From: Dehalococcoidia bacterium UBA1123
GTDB lineage: Bacteria; Chloroflexota; Dehalococcoidia; Lucifugimonadales; UBA1123
NCBI GenBank assembly: GCA_002313895.1
Contig: DCAW01000099.1
Span: 1 to 5,047, forward strand
Length of the DNA stretch: 5,047 nt
Reading direction: 5' to 3'
The notes under the pieces were generated by a model, which worked only from the letters and a program-made list of their open reading frames with translations, searched no databases and had not been told where the DNA came from. Positions 1 through 5,047 of this stretch are shown piece by piece (position 1 is the stretch's first letter; each line of letters opens with the position of its first letter). Both the position numbers and the translations under genes were made by a program.

Positions 1-1
1 C

Positions 2-184
2 GCTGTCTGGTTCATGATGGGCGTGTTCGTGCTGTTGAACGGACTGACTGTCGTGACCTTCCACCCACTGGGCCAGATACTGCGTTGCCTAGGGCTTTCC
101 TTCGTGGTAGCTGGCCCCAATCCTGGAGGCAGTACCCGCAGATCGCTCTGGTGGTGCGACAGAGACAGTGGCAAAAGTTCATGA
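2..184 (+). CDS. C-terminal fragment of a hydrophobic (membrane?) protein
   Basis: A frame open from the left edge ends at TGA 182-184 and gives 60 residues of a protein whose start is outside the window. The first 40 residues are strongly hydrophobic: WFMMGVFVLLNGLTVVTF, then HPLGQ, then a second apolar run (ILRCLGLSFVVAG). The tail is short, polar and basic. This pattern suits the last membrane segments of an integral membrane protein. Third codon positions in the first two thirds favour G or C, as in the other genes here, which supports this frame over the competing open frame 1 and the minus-strand frame. I do not recognise the family. The Arg/Trp/Ser-rich final 20 residues look less gene-like, so the true end could differ if there is a frameshift. 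Assignment is tentative. Confidence 0.42.
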   Translation, partial: AVWFMMGVFVLLNGLTVVTFHPLGQILRCLGLSFVVAGPNPGGSTRRSLWWCDRDSGKSS

Positions 185-345
185 CAATCGAGTGAACCGG
201 ATTGGCCCGGACTGTCCGAACCAGACAGGTGTGGCGCGAGAGCAATAAAGACAGTAGAATATCTCCAGCCTGAAACATGGCTCTGAGGCGACACGGCACA
301 GCCGACGCCGCAAAAACAAAATATTCAGGAAGGCGAAAAGCTCAG

Positions 346-1077
346 ATGACACGTTGGAATATACGCTACGCCCTGGCCGCCGTGCTGATGATCCTCATAG
401 TGGCCGCCCTCGCATGCGACTCGGACGAAGAATCCGAACCCGCTCCCGCTCCAGCCGCGCCCGCATCGGCGCCAGCGGCTGCTCCGGCGCCCGCCCCATC
501 TTCTGGACCGAAGCAGTACGATGCCCCCCCGGCGTTGACTATTGACACCAGCAAGACCTACACGGCGTTCATCGAACTGGAGAAAGGCGGAGAGATCGAG
601 ATCGAGCTTCATGCCGATAAGGTTCCGAACACAGTCAATAACTTCGTGTTTTTGGCGAGAGAGGGATTTTACGATGGCGTGACTTTCCATCGGGTGCTCG
701 AAAATTTCATGGCCCAGACCGGAGACCCGACGGGAACCGGCTCCGGCGGCCCCGGCTATCGCTTCGGCAACGAGTTCCATCCCGATCTTCGGCATACAGG
801 CCCCGGCATCCTCTCGATGGCGAACGCCGGAATGAGGAACGGAGTGGGCACGAACGGGAGTCAGTTCTTTATTACGTTCATTCCAACTCCTCCTCTGGAT
901 GGACTGCTGCCCGACGGATCGCCAAAACCTTGCAGCGCTCGAGGCGTGTCCTGCCACTCCGTGTTTGGGCAGGTCACCAACGGCATGGATGTGGTGAACA
1001 ACATCAGCCTCAGGGACCCTGGTAGCGCCAGAACACAGGGTGACGTCATAAAGACAATTCGCATCGAAGAGAGTTAA
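346..1077 (+). CDS. Cyclophilin-type peptidyl-prolyl cis-trans isomerase, lipoprotein
   Basis: Encodes 243 residues. Residues 1-24 form a lipoprotein signal (basic N-end, apolar core, ALAC with C24 as the lipidation site). An Ala/Pro-rich tether follows (about 29-55), then a cyclophilin domain (about 70-240). Catalytic landmarks are visible: FHR (R116, equivalent to human CypA R55), FMAQTGD (F121, Q124), MANAG (N160), NGSQFFIT (Q173, F175) and HSVFGQV (H204, equivalent to CypA H126). The CypA W121 position is proline (P183), so cyclosporin sensitivity is not expected. By family knowledge it catalyses prolyl isomerisation, here probably folding exported proteins at the outer face of the membrane. 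A loop of about 17 residues (187-203) with C196 and C203 replaces the single residue between LDG and His in CypA. I chose ATG 346 because the signal sequence begins there and AGGAAGG lies 12 bases upstream. The in-frame ATG at 277 would add 23 polar residues before the signal. Confidence 0.93.
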   Translation: MTRWNIRYALAAVLMILIVAALACDSDEESEPAPAPAAPASAPAAAPAPAPSSGPKQYDAPPALTIDTSKTYTAFIELEKGGEIEIELHADKVPNTVNNFVFLAREGFYDGVTFHRVLENFMAQTGDPTGTGSGGPGYRFGNEFHPDLRHTGPGILSMANAGMRNGVGTNGSQFFITFIPTPPLDGLLPDGSPKPCSARGVSCHSVFGQVTNGMDVVNNISLRDPGSARTQGDVIKTIRIEES

Positions 1078-1110
1078 GCAACACTCTGCCGGAGCATATC
1101 CGAACGATGC

Positions 1111-1144
1111 AAGTGGAAACCCCAATATGATGTGTCCACTTTTT
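1111..1144 (+). terminator. Rho-independent terminator after the cyclophilin gene
   Basis: A perfect 7-bp stem, AAGTGGA (1111-1117) with TCCACTT (1135-1141), runs directly into further Ts (1142-1144). It sits 34 bases after the cyclophilin stop codon. The 17-base loop is longer than ideal and the stem is short, so efficiency may be modest. Position and T-run fit termination of the plus-strand gene before it collides with the convergent VWA gene. Confidence 0.6.
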
Positions 1145-1162
1145 ATAGGGACGGTCGGCGGT

Positions 1163-1208
1163 TAAAATGCGGACCGAAGGTGCACTCAGAATGTCAGTCC
1201 TCGGTCCG
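1163..1208 (-). terminator. Hairpin terminator spanning the stop codon of the VWA-like gene
   Basis: CGGACCGA (1170-1177) is a perfect inverted copy of TCGGTCCG (1201-1208). GG (1179-1180) can also pair with CC (1199-1200) past a one-base bulge, giving about 10 bp. Read on the minus strand, the hairpin is followed by CATTTTAA, a short T-run. The 5' arm lies in the last codons of the VWA-like gene and its TGA (1194-1196) lies in the loop. The weak T-run makes the terminator call moderate rather than strong. Confidence 0.5.
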
Positions 1209-3323
1209 TGGCGCAGGTTTGGTCGAGAATTTGTAGAGCCTGCCGGACGTGCCGATCCATGTGCTGTCGTCGATGGCGCGTTCCTCAATTAGCGGTTGGT
1301 TGTTGACCCTGACTGTGGCCGGAGCGACTTGCATGCTGGACATGAACACGCCGGAGCCTCGGAATGTGAACGTCACGCCCTCTAGCCCAGGGATTCCGAC
1401 CTCAACTCCTCGAACGACATTGCGGGAGATAAGGTTCGACATGGGAGAACGCACCAGACCGGCAAAGTCCACCACCACCTCGCCCTGATCGTTGTATAGG
1501 AAACCGTGCGGCGTCGGGCGGGACAGCCGGAATATCACCAGAATCACGATTATTCCGCCTACTACCGCTAACACGACGATCAGGATGATCGGCGGTTCGT
1601 CGTCTGTTATCACAGGGGCAGGAACGGGAATTGGAAGCGGCGCCTGTGTCGGAACAGGCACGGCGGTCAGCAGGAATGGAGTTGGAAGAGGCGCAGGCAC
1701 AGGCGTGGGCAGGTACGAAGACAGGATCAGCGTGTCGGTGGCGAAAGAATGTTGTCGCCCTGCGTACTCAAGGTTAAGGCGCATGATCACTGTGGTAAAC
1801 GCCTCTGCCCCCGGAGTGTAGAAAAGATCGTACATAAAGGCTCGGCCCTGGGTGATGACGCTCTGTGGGACCAGCTCGAGGTTGCCCGCTTCGCCCACGT
1901 TGGCCGCCAGTTCCAAAGTGATGTCCTCGACAAGCACGGAGAAAGGCTGGCCGTTGACGTTGGCGAATACCGTCGCGATCTTGGCCCGGTCTCCGGGAAT
2001 CAGCAGTTCCGTTCGCTCCAGAGTGACAGAGAGGGCAGGGAACGTCTGAGCCTGGAAGGAGCCGCGGGCGTTTATCGTGTGTTCAAAACCGGGCCACGAA
2101 AGCTCCAGGTCCACACGATATTCGCCCTCAGCGGTCAGCGGTGGAATCGTCACCGCATAGTGACTGTCCTGGGCGACGGCGTCTCCATCGACACCGTCGT
2201 CATTGAGCTCATGGATAATCGACAACCCGTCCGGCGCGGTCACCTTCACCGACAGCCTGGCGCTTTCAACCGTAGTTCGTGTTCCGTCTTCAGTGATAAA
2301 CGCGGTGATGGTCGTCGGCTCCCCGACTGGGACGGCTCCGAAATCCTGAAGGCCCAGCGTGTACTTGTTAGTGGAGATCACCCAGACTGAAATCTGACCC
2401 TGGTTGCCTCGGACCTCGATCTGCCACTTCCCTGCCATGGGGCCGACAAGCTCCCACATCACAAGATGGGGAAGCTCGACAAAGGATGAAGAGGTTCGAT
2501 CGCCGGTCGACGCCTCGAAGCCGTAGGGGTTCTTCAACCGAAAGTCTGTGACTTCGTTATCTTTGAAGAACATTAGCGTGGTCTTATCGGTGCCGGGGGC
2601 GATGTTCAGGCTAATCTCGATTACCGTGTCCGGGTCTAACACGGCGCTGTCCACCTCGGTCAATGATCCCTTGCTTTCCAAGCGAAGAGTCCTATCTGTA
2701 AAATCTCTGAAACCGTCTGGGGTGTCAAGAAAATAAGACTCGCCGCCTGTTTTGTCCGAAACATCCTGCAGGACTCTCCCGAACCCAGGGTTCGTTCCTG
2801 GAAGCACGACGGTGAAAACGGGCCATCCAGCCTCAATATGAAGATTCAAAATAGGCTCGAGCCTGTCGAATCTGGCGTCTGGATTTGTGCCTGAATCTGA
2901 CGCGGTGACGAAATATATGACGGATTCGGCGCCGGCGCTGAGACCGTTGAGCAGGTTGTACACTTCCGCAAGCGTGCCGGCCAGCCCGACGCTCGGCGTG
3001 CTGGTCGCCAACAACGCCTCGTCAAGTTGAGCGCGGACGCCGCTGAAGTCTTCGCGGTCAGTCTCTACCGGACCGAGGGGAATAGTCGGATCATCCAACT
3101 GGATGAACACAAAGGGCTGTCCCTCTTTCAGTTTGAAAAATAAGCCCAGAAATGAGTTAATTAGGTCGATGTTTTCCTGGCTACCCTGAATCGACGCTCT
3201 GTCGATTATCAGCACAGTGAGCCGATCCGAAGGCGTTTGGGCCTGGACGGCAGGAACCGCGGAGGTGACGCCCCAGAGGGCGAATCCAACCATGAACAAA
3301 ACTGATAAAAGTATAAAACGCAT
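1194..3323 (-). CDS. Exported VWA-like, Ig-like domain protein with C-terminal membrane anchor
   Basis: Encodes 709 residues. A signal peptide (1 to about 28, ending VQA) leads into a Rossmann-type VWA-like domain (about 34-215): LTVLIID, a central ESVIYFVTASDSG strand, VFTVVLPG, and a closing TGGESYFLDT typical of VWA ends. The metal site is degenerate: DRASI (41-45) replaces DxSxS, so metal-dependent adhesion is doubtful. Beta-rich domains follow: about 230-325; 330-425, with the acidic motif NDDGVDGDAVAQD (374-386) seen in Ig-like repeats; and 428-535. Next are a Pro/Thr stalk (about 538-578), one transmembrane helix (579-599, IILIVVLAVVGG...) and a tail of about 110 residues. The tail ends VNNQPLIEERAIDDSTWIGTSGRLYKF, which resembles the end of an FHA fold but lacks a clear SRxHA motif. 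Topology should be mostly outside with the tail inside. GAGGA ten bases before the ATG supports the start. Ligand and role are unknown; a surface-binding or sensing receptor is an inference. Confidence 0.88.
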   Translation of the reverse strand: MRFILLSVLFMVGFALWGVTSAVPAVQAQTPSDRLTVLIIDRASIQGSQENIDLINSFLGLFFKLKEGQPFVFIQLDDPTIPLGPVETDREDFSGVRAQLDEALLATSTPSVGLAGTLAEVYNLLNGLSAGAESVIYFVTASDSGTNPDARFDRLEPILNLHIEAGWPVFTVVLPGTNPGFGRVLQDVSDKTGGESYFLDTPDGFRDFTDRTLRLESKGSLTEVDSAVLDPDTVIEISLNIAPGTDKTTLMFFKDNEVTDFRLKNPYGFEASTGDRTSSSFVELPHLVMWELVGPMAGKWQIEVRGNQGQISVWVISTNKYTLGLQDFGAVPVGEPTTITAFITEDGTRTTVESARLSVKVTAPDGLSIIHELNDDGVDGDAVAQDSHYAVTIPPLTAEGEYRVDLELSWPGFEHTINARGSFQAQTFPALSVTLERTELLIPGDRAKIATVFANVNGQPFSVLVEDITLELAANVGEAGNLELVPQSVITQGRAFMYDLFYTPGAEAFTTVIMRLNLEYAGRQHSFATDTLILSSYLPTPVPAPLPTPFLLTAVPVPTQAPLPIPVPAPVITDDEPPIILIVVLAVVGGIIVILVIFRLSRPTPHGFLYNDQGEVVVDFAGLVRSPMSNLISRNVVRGVEVGIPGLEGVTFTFRGSGVFMSSMQVAPATVRVNNQPLIEERAIDDSTWIGTSGRLYKFSTKPAPRTED

Positions 3324-3344
3324 AGCAAAAATATCCTCGACACA

Positions 3345-3374
3345 ACACTACGAAAATCCTCTCTGGACAGTCAA
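3345..3374 (-). promoter_or_regulatory. Candidate sigma70-type promoter of the VWA-like gene
   Basis: On the minus strand TTGACT (3369-3374, one mismatch to TTGACA) is followed after 18 bases by TAGTGT (3345-3350). The latter keeps the TA and final T of a -10 box but is otherwise weak. Predicted transcription starts within roughly 20 bases of the ATG at 3323, leaving room for the GAGGA ribosome site (3334-3338). The good -35 and its place in the divergent gap are the support; the poor -10 limits confidence. Confidence 0.4.
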
Positions 3375-3390
3375 TTTGTTTTATGTCCAG
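3363..3390. promoter_or_regulatory. Perfect dyad CTGGACA-N14-TGTCCAG, possible operator
   Basis: CTGGACA (3363-3369) and TGTCCAG (3384-3390) are exact reverse complements, with centres 21 bp apart, about two helical turns. The dyad lies between divergent genes and its left arm touches the candidate -35 of the VWA-like gene. That is the usual place for a dimeric regulator to control one or both directions. No regulator gene is in the window. The same bases could form an RNA hairpin in the leader of the small lipoprotein, so the operator reading is an inference. Confidence 0.42.
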
Positions 3391-3407
3391 GTTTCTTCGG
3401 ATAACCG

Positions 3408-3734
3408 ATGATGGGCAAATTGGAGATGCTGATTTTGATGGTCATGATCGCGTTGTCGCTAGGCTGTGGAGGAGGGGGCGCGGAGTCACCGTCGGCTGAC
3501 GAACTCACCGTGCGTGGACGTTTGACTGACGTGAAGGCGGCCTCACTGTTGGAGGTCGAGTCCATCACAGTGGAGACCGAAACGGGAGAGTCCTTCCTTC
3601 TGGAAGCGGACAACCGGATTTTCTCAGGATTTACGCCCAGCCATCTGCGCGAGCATATGCTCCAGGGAAATCTTGTGACAGTGACGTTCCATCAGGAGGG
3701 CGAACGATTGGTGTTGAACGACGTTCTGGACTAG
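3408..3734 (+). CDS. Small lipoprotein with an OB-like beta domain
   Basis: Encodes 108 residues. Residues 1-20 form a lipoprotein signal: K4, an apolar core rich in Met/Leu/Ile, then LSLGC with C20 as the lipid-bearing cysteine, followed by GGG as a flexible start. The mature part (about 33-108) is a single small beta-rich domain with alternating strands (LTVRGRLTDV, SITVETETGESFLLE, LVTVTFHQEGERLVLNDVLD). This suggests a five-strand OB-like barrel of the kind found in small exported lipoproteins; this is judged from pattern only and I cannot name a family. The two leading ATGs (3408, 3411) cannot be separated, and no strong Shine-Dalgarno is visible upstream. It is divergent from the VWA-like gene across 84 bp, and its TAG overlaps the stop of the convergent gene that follows. 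Function is unknown. Confidence 0.78.
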   Translation: MMGKLEMLILMVMIALSLGCGGGGAESPSADELTVRGRLTDVKAASLLEVESITVETETGESFLLEADNRIFSGFTPSHLREHMLQGNLVTVTFHQEGERLVLNDVLD

Positions 3735-4309
3735 GCTATCGTCGCTCGTCGCCGCTGTGCCTTCTTGGCGCTGAATCCAACGTATACTGTGCCGCCTATG
3801 ATCGCCACAGTCACCAACAAGAAAATCCATGTCCCCAACGGATTTTCTATGGGCGTGCCAGACCTCACGGTGAAAGGCGCCCTGAAGCTTGTCGATCCGA
3901 GGGTTGGGCTATCCAGGTCAACCCTCAGCGTATAGCGAGCCGGAAGTTCGAAGGTGAGGTTGCCCTCGTAGAAGTCCGGCGTAAGGGGAGTGTTCAACAC
4001 TAGCGTTTGAATCGTGGGCGCGTCCTCTTCGTCGAAAACAACGATTAGAATACGGGCGTCGGTTACGATTTTCGCCGTTGCCGTGTCCGACACCTTTACC
4101 GTGAAGTGGACCGGCCCGACGACAGGCGTTCTAGGGGAAACGTCAATCGTTACCTCGAAGGCATCAGATTGGCCCCGGAATATCTCGAAGCTGTCTCCGC
4201 CAACATGGGCCGAGACAGCCGCCGCTCGAAATCCGCCGCCGAATCCCAGGAATACCAAAGCAAGTAGCGTGAACACCGCTATTTTTGCGATCGTCATTTT
4301 TCCCGTCAT
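3731..4309 (-). CDS. Exported membrane-anchored protein with YtkA/CopC-like beta domain
   Basis: Encodes 192 residues. An N-terminal signal (apolar 10-27, likely cleavage after AVSA34) leaves histidine H35 as the first mature residue. An Ig-like beta-sandwich domain follows (about 50-150): FEVTIDVSPRTPVVGPVHFTVKVSD, a long ILIVVF strand, LTFELPARYTLRVDLDS and a final FRAPFTVR strand. This order and the P-x-V-G-P/FTVKVSD pattern resemble YtkA-like/CopC-related domains. A transmembrane helix (about 159-179) ends in a basic tail KKAQRRR, giving an anchored domain outside the membrane. Two starts are possible. ATG 4309 has AGGTGG touching it, which is too close. ATG 4297 (M5) has AGGTGG 12 bases upstream and may be the true start; both keep the signal peptide. 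Copper or other ligand binding is possible from the family but not shown by conserved Met/His clusters. Confidence 0.82.
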   Translation of the reverse strand: MTGKMTIAKIAVFTLLALVFLGFGGGFRAAAVSAHVGGDSFEIFRGQSDAFEVTIDVSPRTPVVGPVHFTVKVSDTATAKIVTDARILIVVFDEEDAPTIQTLVLNTPLTPDFYEGNLTFELPARYTLRVDLDSPTLGSTSFRAPFTVRSGTPIENPLGTWIFLLVTVAIIGGTVYVGFSAKKAQRRRATIA

Positions 4310-4570
4310 CCACCTACGTTCGTTTCTTGTTTCAAATTATGGAGCCAATGAACTGTATCAATTCTTGCTGTTGGAGGCGTCTGGCGTCAACGTCATTTTT
4401 CGGATGGCCTGTGATATCGACAGACAAAAGCGAACATCTGGTCGCGCGCATAAACAGATTTGGACTACTGGCAAACAAGCCGTCCGTCTACGGGCTCAAG
4501 TTGGCTTGAATGGTTTCCAGGAAGCAGGCGACGCGCGGTGATCGCAAGCAGAAGTGAACAAGCCAAGGAG
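4310..4570. other. Intergenic region without a supported gene
   Basis: About 260 bases separate the YtkA-like gene from the tRNA. Two plus-strand open frames cross it, but both begin antisense to the YtkA-like gene, lack a ribosome site and give compositionally random peptides. On the minus strand CATAAT (4336-4341) could be the -10 of the YtkA-like gene. The nearest -35-like box, TTGATA (4356-4361), is only 14 bp away, so the promoter is weakly supported. I see no strong hairpin. Confidence 0.4.
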
Positions 4571-4660
<90 letters not shown>

Positions 4661-4663
4661 ATA

Positions 4664-4930
4664 GCGGTTTCGTCAGATAATTCTAGGCAACCAACCGCTC
4701 TAACTGCTTATTGAGACACAGAAAACCAATCGCCACAAAGATATATCTATCTGTAACGGCTAATCATCTAGAAGATGCTATTGGACTACTGGAAGGTTAG
4801 CGAGAATGTTATTAAGGATTAGAAGCAGATTATTACTTGAATAAGGCCCATCGATTGTGCCGAGCAAGGTTAACCTACCCCACTAGGGTATATCCCCAAT
4901 TAATAAACCCTTCTCCTATTTCATGAATTA
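4664..4930. other. AT-rich intergenic region with short palindromes
   Basis: No open frame with a ribosome site is visible on either strand, and composition is clearly more AT-rich than the genes to the left. It holds several short symmetric elements: AGATATATCT (4739-4748), CATCT-AGA-AGATG (4765-4777), AGGTTAACCT (4867-4876) and TACCC-CACTA-GGGTA (4876-4890). The last two abut and share a base. Each is short enough to arise by chance in AT-rich DNA. The pair at 4867-4890 lies about 60 bases before the next ribosome site, where an operator or leader element could sit. Confidence 0.4.
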
Positions 4931-4938
4931 GGAGGAGG
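4931..4938 (+). promoter_or_regulatory. Strong Shine-Dalgarno before the small ORF
   Basis: GGAGGAGG lies eight bases before ATG 4947 and is the strongest ribosome site in the window. It argues that a translated frame begins at 4947 even though that frame is short. Confidence 0.55.
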
Positions 4939-4946
4939 TCTGAAGG

Positions 4947-5012
4947 ATGACTCTTTTGCCCGCTGAAGTATGGGCACCGTCTCAGCGGAGGTTGTTATTT
5001 GACGGGTGGTGA
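4947..5012 (+). CDS. Possible 21-residue leader-type small ORF
   Basis: ATG 4947 to TGA 5010-5012 encodes 21 residues beginning MTLLPAEVWAPSQRRLLF and ending DGW. Support is the eight-base-spaced GGAGGAGG. The peptide has no run of one amino acid of the kind that marks classical biosynthetic attenuators, although it carries two Arg, two Trp and four Leu. The coding stretch contains two mutually exclusive hairpins (4957-4976 and 4960-4988), and the stop lies a few bases before another open frame. It could be a regulatory leader peptide, the start of a real gene broken by a frameshift, or a chance frame. I do not recognise it. Confidence 0.3.
   Translation: MTLLPAEVWAPSQRRLLFDGW
4957..4988 (+). 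promoter_or_regulatory. Two competing hairpins inside the small ORF
   Basis: TGCCC (4957-4961) pairs with GGGCA (4972-4976). CCGCTGA (4960-4966) pairs perfectly with TCAGCGG (4982-4988). The two stems share bases 4960-4961 and the loop of one contains an arm of the other, so they cannot form together. The 3' arm of the longer stem covers part of CGGAGG, the only purine-rich site before the next frame. That is the arrangement of translation-coupled leaders, but it is inferred from pairing alone. Confidence 0.3.
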
Positions 5013-5047
5013 AGGATATGGCTACTCCGCTCGATAGTGCAGCCATG
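5006..5047 (+). CDS. Possible N-terminus of a gene running off the right edge
   Basis: This frame is open after TGA 5000-5002 and continues to the window end. Starts could be GTG 5006, GTG 5009 or ATG 5018; the last gives MATPLDSAAM. CGGAGG (4986-4991) is a ribosome-site candidate but lies 14 bases before GTG 5006, while AAGGA (5012-5016) is too close to ATG 5018. Too few residues are visible for any family call, and the frame may not be a gene. Confidence 0.28.
   Translation, partial: MVKDMATPLDSAAM

Noticed and set aside
255..260. TAGAAT as the -10 box of the cyclophilin gene
   Set aside because: The hexamer 17 bases upstream is TGGCGC, with no resemblance to a -35 box, so the promoter cannot be supported.
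12..299. Minus-strand open frame of 95 codons at the left edge
   Set aside because: No ribosome site or domain, with many Cys and Arg residues as expected of a shadow frame. The plus-strand hydrophobic frame 2-184 is more protein-like.
325..1125. Long minus-strand open frame of 266 codons opposite the cyclophilin
   Set aside because: The plus strand encodes unmistakable cyclophilin motifs. The antisense frame is a by-product of GC-rich codon use and its product has no recognisable domain.
1605..1720. Repetitive GGCACAGGCG-like stretch resembling a tandem repeat
   Set aside because: It is the low-complexity code for the Pro/Thr/Val stalk of the VWA-like protein, not an independent repeat array.
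1749..2390. Plus-strand open frame of 213 codons inside the VWA-like gene
   Set aside because: It is fully antisense to a coherent signal-peptide/VWA/beta-domain protein, lacks a ribosome site and gives a compositionally random peptide.
4014..4541. Plus-strand open frame of 175 codons covering the YtkA-like gene start and the following gap
   Set aside because: Half of it is antisense to the YtkA-like gene, and the remainder is not protein-like and has no translation signal.
4947..5047. One gene from ATG 4947 continuing into the frame at 5018 by programmed frameshifting
   Set aside because: A -1 shift around 5003 would join the frames, but there is no slippery heptamer or suitable downstream structure in view.

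Overview
The window reads as ordinary chromosomal DNA from a bacterium that exports many proteins. The coding part is moderately GC-rich and the right-hand 300-400 bases are clearly more AT-rich. Three features suggest a Chloroflexota lineage (for example Dehalococcoidia/SAR202): Pro/Thr/Ala-rich linkers next to membrane anchors, a lipoprotein cyclophilin, and a von Willebrand A-like protein with a C-terminal membrane anchor. This is an inference from protein style only; no marker gene is present to prove it.

Layout from left to right. Positions 2-184 hold the C-terminal end of a hydrophobic protein whose start lies outside the window. Positions 346-1077 (+) encode a lipoprotein peptidyl-prolyl isomerase of the cyclophilin type. 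It is followed by a hairpin terminator and converges on a large minus-strand gene (1194-3323). That gene encodes an exported, membrane-anchored protein with a VWA-like domain, Ig-like beta domains, a proline-rich stalk, one transmembrane helix and a small cytoplasmic domain. It has its own hairpin terminator. An 84-bp divergent intergenic region containing a perfect 7-bp dyad separates it from a small lipoprotein gene (3408-3734, +). That small gene converges on, and overlaps by four bases with, a minus-strand gene (3731-4309) for a signal-peptide/C-terminal-anchor protein with a YtkA/CopC-like beta domain. Every complete protein gene here is predicted to act outside the cytoplasmic membrane.

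To the right are about 260 bases without a recognisable gene, then a CAT-anticodon tRNA gene on the minus strand (4571-4642). Its D, anticodon and T arms are canonical, but its 5' acceptor strand does not pair with the 3' strand. An inverted near-copy of the expected 5' end lies just beyond it. After that comes an AT-rich non-coding stretch with several short palindromes. The window ends with a strong Shine-Dalgarno, a 21-codon open frame and the first codons of a possible further gene.

I see no CRISPR array, transposase, integrase, toxin-antitoxin pair or phage gene. The parts most worth a second look are the damaged tRNA end, the dyad over the VWA gene promoter, and the small leader-like ORF with competing hairpins at the right edge.
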